Of a DNA stretch of 64,000 nucleotides, positions 49,202-59,210 are shown one piece after another (position 1 is the stretch's first letter; each line of letters opens with the position of its first letter). The stretch comes from Corallincola holothuriorum (GTDB lineage Bacteria > Pseudomonadota > Gammaproteobacteria > Enterobacterales > Neiellaceae): NCBI RefSeq assembly GCF_003336225.1, contig NZ_QPID01000008.1:1-64000 (forward strand). Direction: 5' to 3'. A program made the translations under genes and the position numbers. The notes beneath the pieces were generated by a model. The model did not search any database and was not told where the DNA came from. It saw only the letters and a list, made by a program, of their open reading frames with translations.

Positions 49202-49558
49202 TTAACTGTCAATTGGCGTTTCGAAATCTTCGCCCAGCTCGTAATCACCTTCGACTGCGATCAGTTTGTCTTCCGCGTCGAAGTTGGCGATCAGACGTTT
49301 GTTGTACTCCACGCCCTTACCTGTTTTTAGTCGATAGACATAATACCAAGTGGTGTCTCTGAAGCTGTTTTTCACCATTGGGGTGCCGAGTACAAAGCGC
49401 ACTTGCTCTTTGGTCATACCCAAACGCAATTTTTCTACTTGCTGCTCGTCGATATAGTTGCCTTGAGGGATATCGACTTTGTAAACAAATTCGCTCAACC
49501 AGGCACAACCGGCCAGTGGCATGATTAACAGAGCAAACAACAGGTTCCTAAACCGCAT
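49202..49558 (-). CDS. bamE: Outer-membrane assembly lipoprotein BamE
   Basis: Start at MRFRNLLFALLIMPLAGC (49558); upstream codons are not conserved. 118 residues, lipobox PLAGC (Cys18). SEFVYKVDIPQGNYI, VEKLRLGMTKEQVRFVLGTP and DTTWYYVYRLKTGKG are BamE hallmarks. Part of the BAM complex that inserts beta-barrel proteins such as the porin and TonB receptor in this window. Lies downstream of recN, as is usual. Confidence 0.93.
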   Translation of the reverse strand: MRFRNLLFALLIMPLAGCAWLSEFVYKVDIPQGNYIDEQQVEKLRLGMTKEQVRFVLGTPMVKNSFRDTTWYYVYRLKTGKGVEYNKRLIANFDAEDKLIAVEGDYELGEDFETPIDS

Positions 49559-49640
49559 GGAGTACTTTCTCTTATCAAAATCTGCTGGGCATGATAACCA
49601 AGCTGGCGACACAGGGAAAGTTAAACCCGTGTTTGCCTTG

Positions 49641-51311
49641 TCATGCTGTGAGCAATAACTCTTGTGCATTGGCCCGGGTGTGCTCAGTTATTGTGTCGCC
49701 GCCTAGCATTCTGGCTAGTTCGTTGATGCGTTGATCGTCGGCCAGCCAATGTATATTGGTATCTGTCATTTCGTCATCACTGAACTTAGCAACATTGAGC
49801 TGTTGGTGACCACATGCTGCCACTTGAGGGAGGTGCGTGACGCACATCACTTGGCACTCTTCGCCAAGCTTACGCAGAAGCTTGCCTACGATAGCTGCGG
49901 TTTGACCACTAATACCGACGTCGACTTCATCAAAAATCAAGGTGGGTGTGGCTTGCTGGTTTGAAGTGAGTACTTGCAGCGCTAAGCTTATTCTTGACAG
50001 TTCACCGCCAGAGGCGACTTTTGATAAAGGTTGTGGTTGTTGACCAGGGTTAGTACTGACTAGAAATTGGATCTCATCTCTACCATGAACCGCTGCTTTG
50101 TCGTTTTTCAAAGAGACACATTCGACACTAAACAATCCTTTGGGCATGTTTAGTTCCCGTATGGCCAGTGTCACTTGCTCCGACAGCTGTGCTGCAGCAG
50201 TTAAGCGAAGTTGATGCAATACGTCACTCTCATCACAATACTCTTGCCAGGCGATCTGCTGCTCCTGTTGGAGCGCTTCTAATTGGTCATCAGCGCCAGT
50301 TAGCTCGGCAAGCTCTTCAACTAACTCTTTATGCTGTTGCGGGAGGTGGTTGGGGTTGACTTGGTGCTTGCGTGCCAACTGCAGCGCGGCCGACAAGCGT
50401 TCGTCCAGTTGTTGCAGTTGCGACGGGTCCAGTTCGATGCTTTCACTGTAGGCATTAAGTTCATGACTTGCTTCCTCCAATTGTATTTGCGCGTCGTTTA
50501 GTAGACTCACTACCGGCGCTAATTTTTGATCTGTTTCACTGAGTTCAATGACTTGATTGAGAACTTGCCTGACTAATTGGCAGGCGTTGACCTGTTCATC
50601 TTCGCTTAACAGATGGGCTGCGTTGTTGGCGCCATCAAGTAAACTCTGGCCATTAAACAGGCGTTTATGATCCTGTTCGATCTGCTCGTACTCACCCTCT
50701 TCGAGCGCAAACTGATCCAATTCATCGACCTGGTACTGCAGAAGCTGGCGTCTTGATTCACGTTGTAGCTGTGATTCCTGCAACGTATGGATCTGCTTAC
50801 CTAATTTTTTCCACAGTTGATAACTCGCTGCCACGGTATCCAATTTACTGTGATGGCCAGCAAATCTATCCAGAAGCAACCTTTGTTGGTCGCTTTTTAG
50901 CAAGGTTTGGTGGGCATGCTGGCCGTGGATGCTTACTAGCATAGGAGCGAGTTGTTTCAGCTGCTGTAGCGGCACCGGCTGACCATTTATGTAGCTACGA
51001 GAGCGGCCTTCTGCGCTGATGACGCGACGAATGATGCATTCGTTGTCATCGGCGTCTAGATCATGTTGTTCCAGCCATTCATGTACTGCCGCGTTCTTAG
51101 TCAACCCAAAGCGTGCCGAGATATCACTCTTTTTTGCACCAGGTCTAACGGCTGAGGCATCCGCTCTATCCCCTAGGCATAATCCCAGCGCGTCAATGGC
51201 GATAGATTTACCCGCTCCGGTTTCACCTGTGATGGTTGTCATACCTGACTTAAGTTCAACGTCGGTATGGCTGACAATGGCGAAATTGTTGATAGTAAGT
51301 TGCTGCAGCAT
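49641..51311 (-). CDS. recN: DNA repair protein RecN
   Basis: Start at MLQQLTINNFAIVSHTDVEL (51311). 556 residues, an SMC-like ABC ATPase. Walker A GETGAGKSIAIDAL (about residue 32), a coiled-coil middle of about 300 residues, LSKVASGGELSRISLAL (signature), Walker B TLIFDEVDVGISG and VMCVTHLPQVAA. It acts at double-strand breaks with RecA. Two LexA-like boxes lie directly upstream, so SOS induction is expected. Confidence 0.95.
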   Translation of the reverse strand: MLQQLTINNFAIVSHTDVELKSGMTTITGETGAGKSIAIDALGLCLGDRADASAVRPGAKKSDISARFGLTKNAAVHEWLEQHDLDADDNECIIRRVISAEGRSRSYINGQPVPLQQLKQLAPMLVSIHGQHAHQTLLKSDQQRLLLDRFAGHHSKLDTVAASYQLWKKLGKQIHTLQESQLQRESRRQLLQYQVDELDQFALEEGEYEQIEQDHKRLFNGQSLLDGANNAAHLLSEDEQVNACQLVRQVLNQVIELSETDQKLAPVVSLLNDAQIQLEEASHELNAYSESIELDPSQLQQLDERLSAALQLARKHQVNPNHLPQQHKELVEELAELTGADDQLEALQQEQQIAWQEYCDESDVLHQLRLTAAAQLSEQVTLAIRELNMPKGLFSVECVSLKNDKAAVHGRDEIQFLVSTNPGQQPQPLSKVASGGELSRISLALQVLTSNQQATPTLIFDEVDVGISGQTAAIVGKLLRKLGEECQVMCVTHLPQVAACGHQQLNVAKFSDDEMTDTNIHWLADDQRINELARMLGGDTITEHTRANAQELLLTA

Positions 51312-51325
51312 AGAAACCTCAAAAC

Positions 51326-51360
51326 ATGTATACACATACAGTATGTGTATATGTATACAG
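51326..51360 (-). promoter_or_regulatory. Two LexA (SOS) boxes upstream of recN
   Basis: GTGTATATGTATACAG (51345-51360) differs from CTGTATATATATACAG at two positions and ATGTATACACATACAG (51326-51341) at three. Both are within 50 bp of the recN start and 19 bp apart, so two LexA dimers would bind on the same helix face region. E. coli recN also has multiple boxes. Confidence 0.8.
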
Positions 51361-51412
51361 TACTTTGGGTGGTTTGCAAACTTTTTGTATGAAAGGTGTG
51401 CGTTTGTTGCTG

Positions 51413-52294
51413 TTAAAACAGGCTGCTACTCCAGCCCAATTTGGTACGTAGCACTTCATAGTAGTCATAGCAGTTGGGGTGAAGCAGGGTCAGCGGCGCT
51501 TTGTGTTTACGCAGTTTTATTTCGTCTCCAGGCATCACTGATAGCGTCACGTGGCCATCACAGCTGACCTGCAGATTGTCCTCATTGCCGTCTGAAACCC
51601 GCAGCGTAATAACACTATCACCATCGACAACGATGGGGCGTGCCGAAAGTGTGTGGGGAAACATCGGCGTTAATACCAAGGCATCCAGTGATGGCATCAT
51701 GATTGGACCTCCGCCGGATAACGAATAGGCGGTTGAACCCGTTGGGGTGGAGATAATTAGGCCATCAGAGCGCTGTTGGAAGACAAAATGGTCATTGATC
51801 AGCACCTCAAAATCGATCATGTGGGCGATCTTACCGGGGTGGAGTACCGCCTCATTCACTGCGGTGTTACTACTTTTTAGGCGGCCGTGGCGATACACCT
51901 CGGCTTCCAATAGGTAGCGTTGTTCGAGTTGATAGTCACCGCTGAGAATTTCGGTCAGGGGTTGTTCGTATTCGTCAGGACTGAGATCGGTTAGAAAGCC
52001 CAGGTTGCCACGGTTAACGCCAACAACACCCACATCAAAACGCGATAACACTCGTGCGGCGCCAAGCATATTACCGTCACCACCGACAACAATGGCCAAA
52101 TCGCAGCGCTCGCCTAACTGAACCAGATCGACAGCGTCGACATCGGTTATCGCCAATTCCGTTGCAACACGCTCTTCTACGACGACATTCAAGCCACGTT
52201 GAGTGAGAAATTTATGCAATTGCAGAAGTGTCTGGTTCGCCCCTTCATGGTGGGGTTTACCTATTAATCCAACGGTTTGAAACGGCTTTTTCAT
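51413..52294 (-). CDS. nadK: NAD kinase
   Basis: 293 residues. [13 protein letters not shown] (GGDGN catalytic motif with Asp, about residue 72), [22 protein letters not shown] and [21 protein letters not shown], all hallmark NadK segments. Phosphorylates NAD to NADP. Together with the divergent locus at 30-36 kb the window covers NAD salvage through to NADP. Divergent from grpE, as in most relatives. Confidence 0.95.
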   Translation of the reverse strand: MKKPFQTVGLIGKPHHEGANQTLLQLHKFLTQRGLNVVVEERVATELAITDVDAVDLVQLGERCDLAIVVGGDGNMLGAARVLSRFDVGVVGVNRGNLGFLTDLSPDEYEQPLTEILSGDYQLEQRYLLEAEVYRHGRLKSSNTAVNEAVLHPGKIAHMIDFEVLINDHFVFQQRSDGLIISTPTGSTAYSLSGGGPIMMPSLDALVLTPMFPHTLSARPIVVDGDSVITLRVSDGNEDNLQVSCDGHVTLSVMPGDEIKLRKHKAPLTLLHPNCYDYYEVLRTKLGWSSSLF

Positions 52295-52358
52295 TTGGCT
52301 ACAGCCTCGGTAAGTACCTGCTCAGTATACTTGGGCGCCGATTAGCAGCAAGTCTTGC

Positions 52359-52384
52359 CTTGAAACAAAGCGATCAATCCCCAT
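52359..52384 (+). promoter_or_regulatory. Sigma-32 heat-shock promoter of grpE
   Basis: CTTGAAA (52359-52365), 13 bp, CCCCAT (52379-52384): an exact match to the RpoH consensus halves, 53 bp before the grpE start. Confidence 0.85.
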
Positions 52385-52436
52385 AATAGTCAGCAGCCTC
52401 AAGCCGAGGGTATGAAACGGCTTTTCTGGAGATTTT

Positions 52437-53048
52437 ATGAGCGATAAGAACACCCCGTCAGATCAAGAAGTGGTTGAGCAGACGATTGAGCAAGTTGAAC
52501 CCGCTGCTGAAGTAGAAGTAGAGGAAGGTCAATTGCTGAGTGCTGAAGAGCGTATAGCTGAGTTGGAAGCTGCTTTGGCTGCGTCTAACGCTAAGGTAGA
52601 AGAACAGCAAGAATCTGTATTGCGAGCGATGGCAGAAGCGGACAATGCGCGCCGTCGCGCCGCGCAAGACAGCGAGAAAGCCCGTAAGTTTGCTCTTGAG
52701 AAATTTGCTGGCGACATGTTAAGCGTCATCGACAACCTGGAAAGAGGCTTACAGCTCGCTGATGCCGAAAACGATGCCATCAAGCCGATGATTGAAGGTG
52801 TCGAGTTGACCATGAAAGGGTTGATGGATGCTGTTGCTAAGCATGGCGTTGTCCAGCTAGACCCTGTGGGTCAGACTTTCAATCCTGAACAGCATCAGGC
52901 GATGTCAATGCAAGAGAGCCCTGACCATGCGCCAAATACCGTGATGCTGGTGATGCAAAAAGGTTATGAGCTAAATGGACGCCTGTTACGTCCAGCCATG
53001 GTGATGGTTGCTAAAGCGCCGGCCAGCGGCATCGATACAGAAGCTTAA
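52437..53048 (+). CDS. grpE: Nucleotide exchange factor GrpE
   Basis: 203 residues. A long N-terminal acidic coiled coil ([20 protein letters not shown]), [20 protein letters not shown], then [12 protein letters not shown] and the beta wing with [16 protein letters not shown] and [18 protein letters not shown]. Releases ADP from DnaK. Heat-shock promoter in front, terminator behind, so transcribed separately from dnaK. Confidence 0.95.
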   Translation: MSDKNTPSDQEVVEQTIEQVEPAAEVEVEEGQLLSAEERIAELEAALAASNAKVEEQQESVLRAMAEADNARRRAAQDSEKARKFALEKFAGDMLSVIDNLERGLQLADAENDAIKPMIEGVELTMKGLMDAVAKHGVVQLDPVGQTFNPEQHQAMSMQESPDHAPNTVMLVMQKGYELNGRLLRPAMVMVAKAPASGIDTEA

Positions 53049-53076
53049 TCGGCGATAAACCTTAAATTTCTGAAAA

Positions 53077-53102
53077 AAAAGTCGCATGGGCGGCTTTTTT
53101 TA
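53077..53102 (+). terminator. Terminator after grpE
   Basis: AAGTCGC and GCGGCTT form a 7-bp stem with one G-U pair, preceded by A and followed by a run of T. Confidence 0.7.
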
Positions 53103-53197
53103 TGTTTGAAGCTTAATCAATAAACCTTGTTAACAAACTGTTTTGCTGTTGTTTTTTTTTGTTTCTGTAAGAAAGTGAAAAAAAATTTCACCCTACG

Positions 53198-53223
53198 CTT
53201 GAAAAGGGTTTCAACGACCCCAC
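53198..53223 (+). promoter_or_regulatory. Sigma-32 heat-shock promoter of dnaK
   Basis: CTTGAAA (53198-53204), 13-bp spacer, CCCCAC (53218-53223), 47 bp before the dnaK start. Same geometry as the grpE promoter. Confidence 0.82.
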
Positions 53224-53269
53224 CTTTGTTAGCAATGAAATGTACAGGTTTTTGTTGGAGAACGTACAA

Positions 53270-55189
53270 ATGGGTAAAATCATCGGGATTGACCTCGGCA
53301 CCACAAACTCTTGTGTGGCTGTTTTAGACGGCGGCACACCACGAGTTATTGAAAATGCTGAAGGTGATCGTACAACCCCTTCTGTTATCGCTTATACCGG
53401 CGATGAGATTTTGGTTGGTCAGCCTGCAAAGCGTCAGTCTGTTACTAACCCACAGAACACTCTGTTTGCTATTAAGCGCCTGATCGGTCGTCGTTTTGAA
53501 GATGACGAAGTTCAACGCGATGTGGCTATCATGCCTTACAAGATTGTCAAAGCTGACAATGGTGATGCATGGGTTGAAGCGCATGGTGAAAAAATGGCTG
53601 CTCCTCAGGTATCTGCAGAAATTCTGAAAAAGATGAAGAAAACTGCAGAAGATTACCTTGGTGAAGCGGTAACTGAAGCGGTTATTACTGTTCCTGCTTA
53701 CTTCAACGATTCTCAGCGTCAGGCAACCAAAGACGCCGGTCGTATTGCGGGTCTGGATGTTAAACGCATCATCAACGAACCAACTGCTGCCGCTTTGGCA
53801 TACGGTATGGACAAAAAGCAGGGTGATAACATCATCGCTGTTTATGACTTAGGTGGTGGTACGTTCGATATCTCTATTATTGAGATTGATGAAGCTGATG
53901 GCGAGCACACGTTTGAAGTGTTGGCGACTAACGGTGACACCCACTTGGGTGGTGAAGATTTTGATAACCGTTTGATCAACTACCTGGTTGATGAGTTTAA
54001 GAAGGAGCAGGGCTTCGATCTGCGTCAGGACCCATTGGCTATGCAGCGCCTGAAGGAAGCTGCTGAAAAGGCCAAGATTGAATTGTCCTCTGCGCAGCAG
54101 ACCGAAGTAAACTTGCCTTATATCACTGCTGATGCCTCTGGGCCTAAGCACCTCAATATCAAAGTGACCCGCGCCAAGCTGGAATCTTTGGTTGAAGATA
54201 TGATTAAGCGTACTTTAGAGCCTTTGAAGATCGCTCTGAAAGATGCGGATCTGTCAGTGGGTGATGTGAATGACGTGATCATGGTTGGTGGTCAGACGCG
54301 TATGCCAGCGGTACAGAAAGCCGTGTCTGATTTCTTCGGTAAAGAGCCTCGTAAAGATGTGAACCCGGATGAAGCGGTTGCCGTAGGTGCTGCTATTCAG
54401 GGCGGTGTATTGGGCGGTGATGTAAAAGACATTCTCTTGCTTGATGTGACACCACTCTCTTTGGGTATCGAAACCATGGGTGGTGTAATGACACCACTGA
54501 TCGAGAAGAACACGACCGTGCCAAGCAAGAAGTCACAGACTTTCTCAACGGCTGAAGACAACCAGTCTGCGGTGACAGTGCATGTTATCCAGGGTGAGCG
54601 TAAGCGTGCGGCTGATAACAAATCTCTCGGCCAGTTTAATCTGGAAGGTATTCGCCCAGCGATGCGCGGTACACCACAGATTGAAGTTTCATTTGACGTC
54701 GATGCTGACGGTATCTTGCATGTGTCTGCGAAAGATAAAGACACAGGTAAAGAGCAGAAGATCACCATCAAGGCTTCCTCTGGTTTGTCTGATGATGAGA
54801 TCGAAAGCATGGTACGTGATGCTGAGGCCAATGCTGAAGCAGACAAGAAATTTGAAGAGCTGGTAGCTGCACGTAACCAAGCTGATGCTTTGGTTCACGC
54901 AACTCGTAAGCAGATCGAAGAGCTGGGTGAAGAATTGCCTGCCGACGAGAAAGAGAAAGTTGAAGCAGCGTTAACTGAATTGGAAGCGGCTATCAAGGGT
55001 GAAGATAAGGCTGATATTGAAGCCAAGTCTCAGGCTTTGATGGAAGCATCAAGCAAGTTGATGGAGCTGGCTCAGGCGAAAGCACAAGCGGAAGCACAAT
55101 CTGCGGAAGGCGGTAGTGAAAACACTGCTGCGCAAGACGACGATGTTGTTGACGCTGAGTTTGAAGAAGTCAAAGACGACAAAAAGTAA
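53270..55189 (+). CDS. dnaK: Chaperone DnaK (Hsp70)
   Basis: ATG 53270, 10 bp after TTGGAG; codons upstream overlap the leader. 639 residues: [66 protein letters not shown], the inter-domain linker [13 protein letters not shown], substrate domain, helical lid and acidic end [10 protein letters not shown]. Central ATP-driven folding chaperone, with dnaJ 98 bp behind. Confidence 0.98.
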   Translation: MGKIIGIDLGTTNSCVAVLDGGTPRVIENAEGDRTTPSVIAYTGDEILVGQPAKRQSVTNPQNTLFAIKRLIGRRFEDDEVQRDVAIMPYKIVKADNGDAWVEAHGEKMAAPQVSAEILKKMKKTAEDYLGEAVTEAVITVPAYFNDSQRQATKDAGRIAGLDVKRIINEPTAAALAYGMDKKQGDNIIAVYDLGGGTFDISIIEIDEADGEHTFEVLATNGDTHLGGEDFDNRLINYLVDEFKKEQGFDLRQDPLAMQRLKEAAEKAKIELSSAQQTEVNLPYITADASGPKHLNIKVTRAKLESLVEDMIKRTLEPLKIALKDADLSVGDVNDVIMVGGQTRMPAVQKAVSDFFGKEPRKDVNPDEAVAVGAAIQGGVLGGDVKDILLLDVTPLSLGIETMGGVMTPLIEKNTTVPSKKSQTFSTAEDNQSAVTVHVIQGERKRAADNKSLGQFNLEGIRPAMRGTPQIEVSFDVDADGILHVSAKDKDTGKEQKITIKASSGLSDDEIESMVRDAEANAEADKKFEELVAARNQADALVHATRKQIEELGEELPADEKEKVEAALTELEAAIKGEDKADIEAKSQALMEASSKLMELAQAKAQAEAQSAEGGSENTAAQDDDVVDAEFEEVKDDKK

Positions 55190-55219
55190 TTCGCCCTCAC
55201 AGGTCATTACTTAAAAGGA

Positions 55220-55247
55220 CACGGGCGTTGGGTAACTAACGCCCGTG
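55220..55247 (+). terminator. Hairpin between dnaK and dnaJ
   Basis: CACGGGCGTT and AACGCCCGTG form a perfect 10-bp stem followed by only TTTGT. Probably an attenuator or mRNA-stabilising hairpin that lowers dnaJ relative to dnaK. Confidence 0.6.
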
Positions 55248-55287
55248 TTTGTCTGTAACAAAGCCACATTGAATTAGCGGTCAAAGT

Positions 55288-56412
55288 ATGTCTAAACGCG
55301 ATTATTACGAAGTGCTCGGTGTCAGTAAAAACGCCACCGAACGCGAGATTAAAAAGGCCTACAAACGTCTGGCAATGAAGTTCCATCCAGATAAAAATCC
55401 GGGCGATAAAGCGGCTGAAGAGAAGTTCAAAGAAGCCAATGAAGCGGCGGAAGTGCTGACTGATGAGCAAAAACGTCAGGCCTATGATCAGTTTGGTCAT
55501 GCAGGCGTAGATCCTAATCGTGGCGGCGGTCATGGTGGTGGTGCTGACTTCTCTGATATTTTCGGTGATGTGTTTGGTGATATCTTTGGTGGTGGCCGTC
55601 GTGGCGGTGGCCGTCAAGCCCAACGTGGTGCTGATTTGCGTTACACCATGGAGTTGACGCTGGAAGAGGCTGTTCGCGGTATCTCTCGCGAAATTCAAGT
55701 TCCGACCTGGGTAGGTTGTGAAACCTGCGATGGTTCGGGCGCTAAACCTGGCACCTCGCCGAAGACCTGTGGCACTTGTCATGGTCAAGGGCAAGTGCAG
55801 ATGCGGCAGGGGTTCTTTGCTGTGCAGCAAACCTGCCCAACTTGTCGTGGCCGCGGTAAAGTCATCGATGAAGCTTGTGGCAGTTGTCACGGTGATGGCC
55901 GGGTACAGAAGACTAAGACCTTGTCTGTGAAGATCCCTGCCGGCGTAGACACTGGTGATCGCATTCGTCTTTCTGGCGAAGGTGAAGCCGGAGAACACGG
56001 CGCACCAGCGGGCGATCTTTATGTGCAGATGCATGTCAAAGATCACGAATTCTTTGTTCGTGATGGTAGCAACCTTTATTGCGAAGTGCCGATTAGCTTT
56101 GCTCAAGCCGCCTTGGGTGGCGAAATTGAAGTGCCGACCTTGGATGGTCGAGTGGTATTGAAGGTGCCATCTGAGACCCAAACTGGCCGTATGTTCCGTA
56201 TGCGCGGTAAAGGCGTTAAGTCTGTCCGCGGTGGTGCTGTGGGTGATTTGATGTGTAAAGCCGTGGTGGAAACACCGGTGAAGCTGACATCTAAGCAAAA
56301 AGAGTTATTGTCAGAATTGGATGAGAGTTTTAAGGCATCAGATAAGCATAAGCCGAAAGAGACGGGCTTCTTTGAAGGGGTTAAGCGCTTCTTCGATGAT
56401 CTGACGTCGTAA
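55288..56412 (+). CDS. dnaJ: Chaperone DnaJ (Hsp40)
   Basis: 374 residues. J domain with [16 protein letters not shown] (HPD), a Gly/Phe-rich linker ([18 protein letters not shown]), four zinc-finger motifs [24 protein letters not shown] and CGSCHGDG, then the C-terminal substrate-binding domain ([19 protein letters not shown]). Class I DnaJ, stimulates DnaK ATPase. Its terminator is at 56438. Confidence 0.97.
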   Translation: MSKRDYYEVLGVSKNATEREIKKAYKRLAMKFHPDKNPGDKAAEEKFKEANEAAEVLTDEQKRQAYDQFGHAGVDPNRGGGHGGGADFSDIFGDVFGDIFGGGRRGGGRQAQRGADLRYTMELTLEEAVRGISREIQVPTWVGCETCDGSGAKPGTSPKTCGTCHGQGQVQMRQGFFAVQQTCPTCRGRGKVIDEACGSCHGDGRVQKTKTLSVKIPAGVDTGDRIRLSGEGEAGEHGAPAGDLYVQMHVKDHEFFVRDGSNLYCEVPISFAQAALGGEIEVPTLDGRVVLKVPSETQTGRMFRMRGKGVKSVRGGAVGDLMCKAVVETPVKLTSKQKELLSELDESFKASDKHKPKETGFFEGVKRFFDDLTS

Positions 56413-56437
56413 AGCCACCGTTACATATTTGACTTTC

Positions 56438-56466
56438 AAAGCCACGCATTGTCGTGGCTTTTGTTT
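56438..56466 (+). terminator. Terminator after dnaJ
   Basis: AAAGCCACG and CGTGGCTTT with a 6-nt loop, then TTGTTTTTT. Confidence 0.85.
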
Positions 56467-56468
56467 TT

Positions 56469-56716
56469 TCTTCAGGGTTGCAAGTCGTTAGCACCAAGCG
56501 CATTCTTACTTCTCCACTAACGGGTTATTAGTCTTATGTTGAATCTTAGCTTTGTAAACGTCACCCAAGATATTTCGCTACACCGCTGTGTGTGGGCGAA
56601 ACGCGCCTGTGCGGTCAAGGGTAGACGACGAAGCTAGTATCCAAATTCGTTAGTTATCAGGGGCCGCAGCTAAAAACTGCGGCCTTTTTTGTTTTTTGGA
56701 CAAAAGGGAGTCAGTC
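56469..56716 (+). other. Intergenic region ending in a second terminator, possible small RNA
   Basis: After the dnaJ terminator, about 190 bp without an open frame lead to a strong hairpin, GGCCGCAG (56662-56669) with CTGCGGCC (56677-56684), and TTTTTT. A terminator with no gene in front could end a small RNA transcribed from within 56480-56660; no convincing promoter is visible. It could also serve as a second dnaJ terminator. Confidence 0.35.
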
Positions 56717-57631
56717 ATGTCAGTACAGGCCGCTTATTTGGGTATTGTTTTACTTTGGGCCACAACACCGCTGGCCATTAGCTGGAGTGGTGAAGGCAGT
56801 GGATTCCTATTCGGTGTGACTGCACGCCTGACATTGGCTGCAGTCACCGCACTCATCGTGCAGCAGCTATTAAGATTTCGATTACCTTGGTCGGATGCGG
56901 CTAGAAACAGCTATCTGGCTGCTGGTGTCGGCTGTTATGTGAGTATGTCAGCCAGTTATTGGGCCGCGCAATTAATGCCATCAGGCTGGTTGTCGGTGAT
57001 ATTCGGCTTTACGTCGATCTTTACTGGGTTGTTTGCGGCTAAGTTGCTGGGTGAGAGGGCATTCACGCCAGCAAAGCTGTTGGGTACCGCATTGGGTATT
57101 ATCGGACTAGTGGTTGTGTTTGGCTCTGCGATAGAGATGGGATCGGAAACGGTTTGGGGGATTGTCGTTTTGCTACTTGGTGTGGCCGCATTTAGTTTGA
57201 GCACCGTACTGGTGAAGCGTTTCGCGGGCGTTGGCGGCAAAGCCGTTTCCGGTATGGCGATCACTACCGGCGGGACTTGGGTGGCTGCGCTGTTGTTTCT
57301 CTTGACCTGGTTCATAACGGGTCAGACCTGGCCTGATGAAATCGGTGAACGAGCTATTTATTCGACTGTCTATCTTGGGGTTATCTCCTCTGTGTTTGGT
57401 TCGTTTGTGTACTTTTACGTGTTGGCCAGAATTGAAGCGACGCAGGTGGCCTTGATCCCTCTAATTACGCCTGTGTTGGCTCTTTTGCTAGGTAACTTGC
57501 TCAATGGTGAATCATTGTCGATAGATGTTTGGATCGGCACGGCGCTGATCCTTTCCGGTTTTAGCTGTTACCAGTTTGGTGGCCGAGTGTGGCGTTATCG
57601 ACTGCGCTTTAGTTCTGGTCGTGCTTCTTAG
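56717..57631 (+). CDS. EamA (DMT superfamily) transporter
   Basis: ATG 56717 follows AAAGGGAG; a TTG at 56696 overlaps the ribosome-binding site region and is less likely. 304 residues, ten membrane helices in two EamA repeats (for example YLGIVLLWATTPLAISWSG; GIIGLVVVFGSAIEMG; VIPLITPVLALLLGN-like IPLITPVLALLLGNLL). Such proteins export or exchange small metabolites such as amino acids; the substrate is unknown. Single gene. Confidence 0.8.
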   Translation: MSVQAAYLGIVLLWATTPLAISWSGEGSGFLFGVTARLTLAAVTALIVQQLLRFRLPWSDAARNSYLAAGVGCYVSMSASYWAAQLMPSGWLSVIFGFTSIFTGLFAAKLLGERAFTPAKLLGTALGIIGLVVVFGSAIEMGSETVWGIVVLLLGVAAFSLSTVLVKRFAGVGGKAVSGMAITTGGTWVAALLFLLTWFITGQTWPDEIGERAIYSTVYLGVISSVFGSFVYFYVLARIEATQVALIPLITPVLALLLGNLLNGESLSIDVWIGTALILSGFSCYQFGGRVWRYRLRFSSGRAS

Positions 57632-57785
57632 CCACCGTTAGCAGAATGCCTAAAGAAAGAGTGCGCTTCCTCTATTTATTGGAAGCGCTTCAATCTTTTG
57701 GGATTTAATGCGTATTCCGCAGTGCGGACTGAGTCGTTACACTAGCCGCTATATTCTGATGTGTAGTTAAGTAGGGATACGCTTT

Positions 57786-58595
57786 ATGTCTATTTCCATA
57801 ACGAAAAGCGCCGTTTCATTGTGCGCTATTGCGGTTTTGGCCGCTTGTACCGCTTCGCCGACAGGGCGCGACCAAATATTGCTCTACTCTGATCAAGAGA
57901 TGTCCTCTCTGGGCGGACAGTCGTTTGAGCAGATCAAACAGCAAGAGAAAATTTCTGGCGACAGTAGCCTTAACCGCTATGTGCAGTGTGTGGCGCGTCA
58001 TATCACTGCGCAAGTACCACAACAGTATCATCAAGCTGGGTGGGAAGTGGTTGTGTTTGATAGTGAGCAAGCGAATGCTTTTGCACTGCCTGGAGGCAAA
58101 ATTGGGGTTTATACCGGTTTGCTTAAAATAGCGCAAAATCAGGACCAACTGGCTGCGGTTATCGGCCATGAGGTGGGGCATGTTATGGCTGATCACAGTA
58201 ACGAACGGTTAACTCACAATCAACTGGCTGGGGTAACTATGGCCGTGGCTGGCGCAGCGATTGCCGCATCGGATTCGGACGACTCAGCAATGTGGATGGC
58301 GGCGCTAGGGCTCGGTGTACAGGTGGGCGTGATGCTGCCTTACAGTCGTACCCAGGAGTCTGAGTCGGATGTGATTGGTTTGGATCTGATGGCACAAGCA
58401 GGCTTTGACCCGACTCAAAGCGTGGCGCTGTGGCGGAATATGGCGAAAGCTAGCAGTGGTCAACCGCCTGAATTTTTCTCTACGCATCCCTCCCATGACA
58501 CACGAATTGCTGACCTTGAGTCAAATATGTCCAGAGCTCAGGGTATTGCAGCGAAAGCGCATAATAAGGGGCTTAACCCTAAATGCCGTTTGTAG
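57786..58595 (+). CDS. M48-family metalloprotease lipoprotein (LoiP-like)
   Basis: 269 residues. Signal peptide with lipobox VLAAC (Cys21), Thr at +2. NAFALPGGKIGVYTGLL, AVIGHEVGHVMADHSNERL (HExxH zinc site), LPYSRTQESESDVIGLDLM (third zinc ligand Glu) and FFSTHPSHDTRIADL are M48 hallmarks. A periplasmic outer-membrane-anchored protease of the LoiP/BepA class in envelope quality control. The chain is close to LoiP in length; no TPR domain, so not BepA. Confidence 0.87.
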   Translation: MSISITKSAVSLCAIAVLAACTASPTGRDQILLYSDQEMSSLGGQSFEQIKQQEKISGDSSLNRYVQCVARHITAQVPQQYHQAGWEVVVFDSEQANAFALPGGKIGVYTGLLKIAQNQDQLAAVIGHEVGHVMADHSNERLTHNQLAGVTMAVAGAAIAASDSDDSAMWMAALGLGVQVGVMLPYSRTQESESDVIGLDLMAQAGFDPTQSVALWRNMAKASSGQPPEFFSTHPSHDTRIADLESNMSRAQGIAAKAHNKGLNPKCRL

Positions 58596-58607
58596 TTGTT
58601 AGCAGGC

Positions 58608-58638
58608 AAAAAAAAATCCTCTACCAAAGGTAGAGGAT
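58608..58638 (-). terminator. Strong terminator of the 37-residue protein gene
   Basis: ATCCTCTACC and GGTAGAGGAT form a perfect 10-bp stem. On the minus strand it is followed by nine T, a strong terminator 80 bp behind the small gene. Confidence 0.85.
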
Positions 58639-58718
58639 CTGTATATAACAGACGGGGCATTGCCCGCTAAAAACACAAAGGACTTGGCTAACAACAAAAC
58701 TTGTTCACAGAACCGTGA

Positions 58719-58832
58719 TTAACGGGTCCAGGAAAAGTGGTAACGCTTAGTTACCGGAGCAGGTCTCTGCTGCTTGGTATCACGACCGCTGAGCAAAGTT
58801 TTCAGCGCGACGAGATCGTATAAATTCAACAT
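58719..58832 (-). CDS. Small basic protein, 37 aa
   Basis: ATG 58832 lies 7 bp after a near-perfect AAGGAG (minus strand), which favours it over a longer 61-codon frame from 58904. The product begins MLNLYDLVALKTLLSGRD and continues into a Gln/Arg/Lys-rich C-terminus with PAPVTKRYHFSWTR. A perfect CRP site is 58 bp upstream and a strong terminator is downstream, giving a complete short transcription unit of about 250 nt. I do not recognise the family. The RNA could also act as a regulatory RNA with coding capacity. Confidence 0.6.
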   Translation of the reverse strand: MLNLYDLVALKTLLSGRDTKQQRPAPVTKRYHFSWTR

Positions 58833-58889
58833 GCTGATCTCCTTAACTAGTGGCTGTTGAAGTAATTCGTTTCGATGGAGGAATATTAA

Positions 58890-58905
58890 TGTGATCTTCT
58901 TCACA
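58890..58905. promoter_or_regulatory. Perfect CRP-binding palindrome
   Basis: TGTGATCTTCTTCACA matches TGTGA-N6-TCACA at every conserved position. It is 58 bp upstream of the 37-residue protein gene on the minus strand and 306 bp before the protease gene on the plus strand, so control of the small gene is more likely. Confidence 0.8.
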
Positions 58906-58972
58906 AATCAACCTGTTTTGTAATTTAGTTACGAAATAATGTTACTGGACTGGGTGTGTAGAGTGTTTTTGC

Positions 58973-58986
58973 TTGATCTAAATCAC
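58973..58986. promoter_or_regulatory. FNR-like box
   Basis: TTGATCTAAATCAC differs from TTGAT-N4-ATCAA only at the last base. It sits 85 bp beyond the CRP site in the same divergent region; CRP and FNR sites can cross-recognise, so which protein binds is open. Confidence 0.5.
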
Positions 58987-59210
58987 TTTAAACAAGCTGT
59001 TTGGAAGTTTTGTGTAATTTATTTTCACTTTATCTTTGCCTGACGCTTGTCAGTTGATGTTTGAGAGTCAACGAAATGGCGATATAAGATGATGCCGCTT
59101 TCTAGTTGTTCAGTTTTTGAGAGCTTGAAGTTTGATCTGTCCACTATTGATGTATCGTAAAAGCATTCGTTCTGCTTTACTTAAATGAAATTGAACAGGA
59201 ATACAGATTG

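Noticed and set aside
55207-56298. Long minus-strand open frame of 363 codons opposite dnaJ
   Set aside because: Entirely antisense to dnaJ. Its Thr/Ala/Ile-rich composition reflects the Gly-rich dnaJ codons, and no motif is present.
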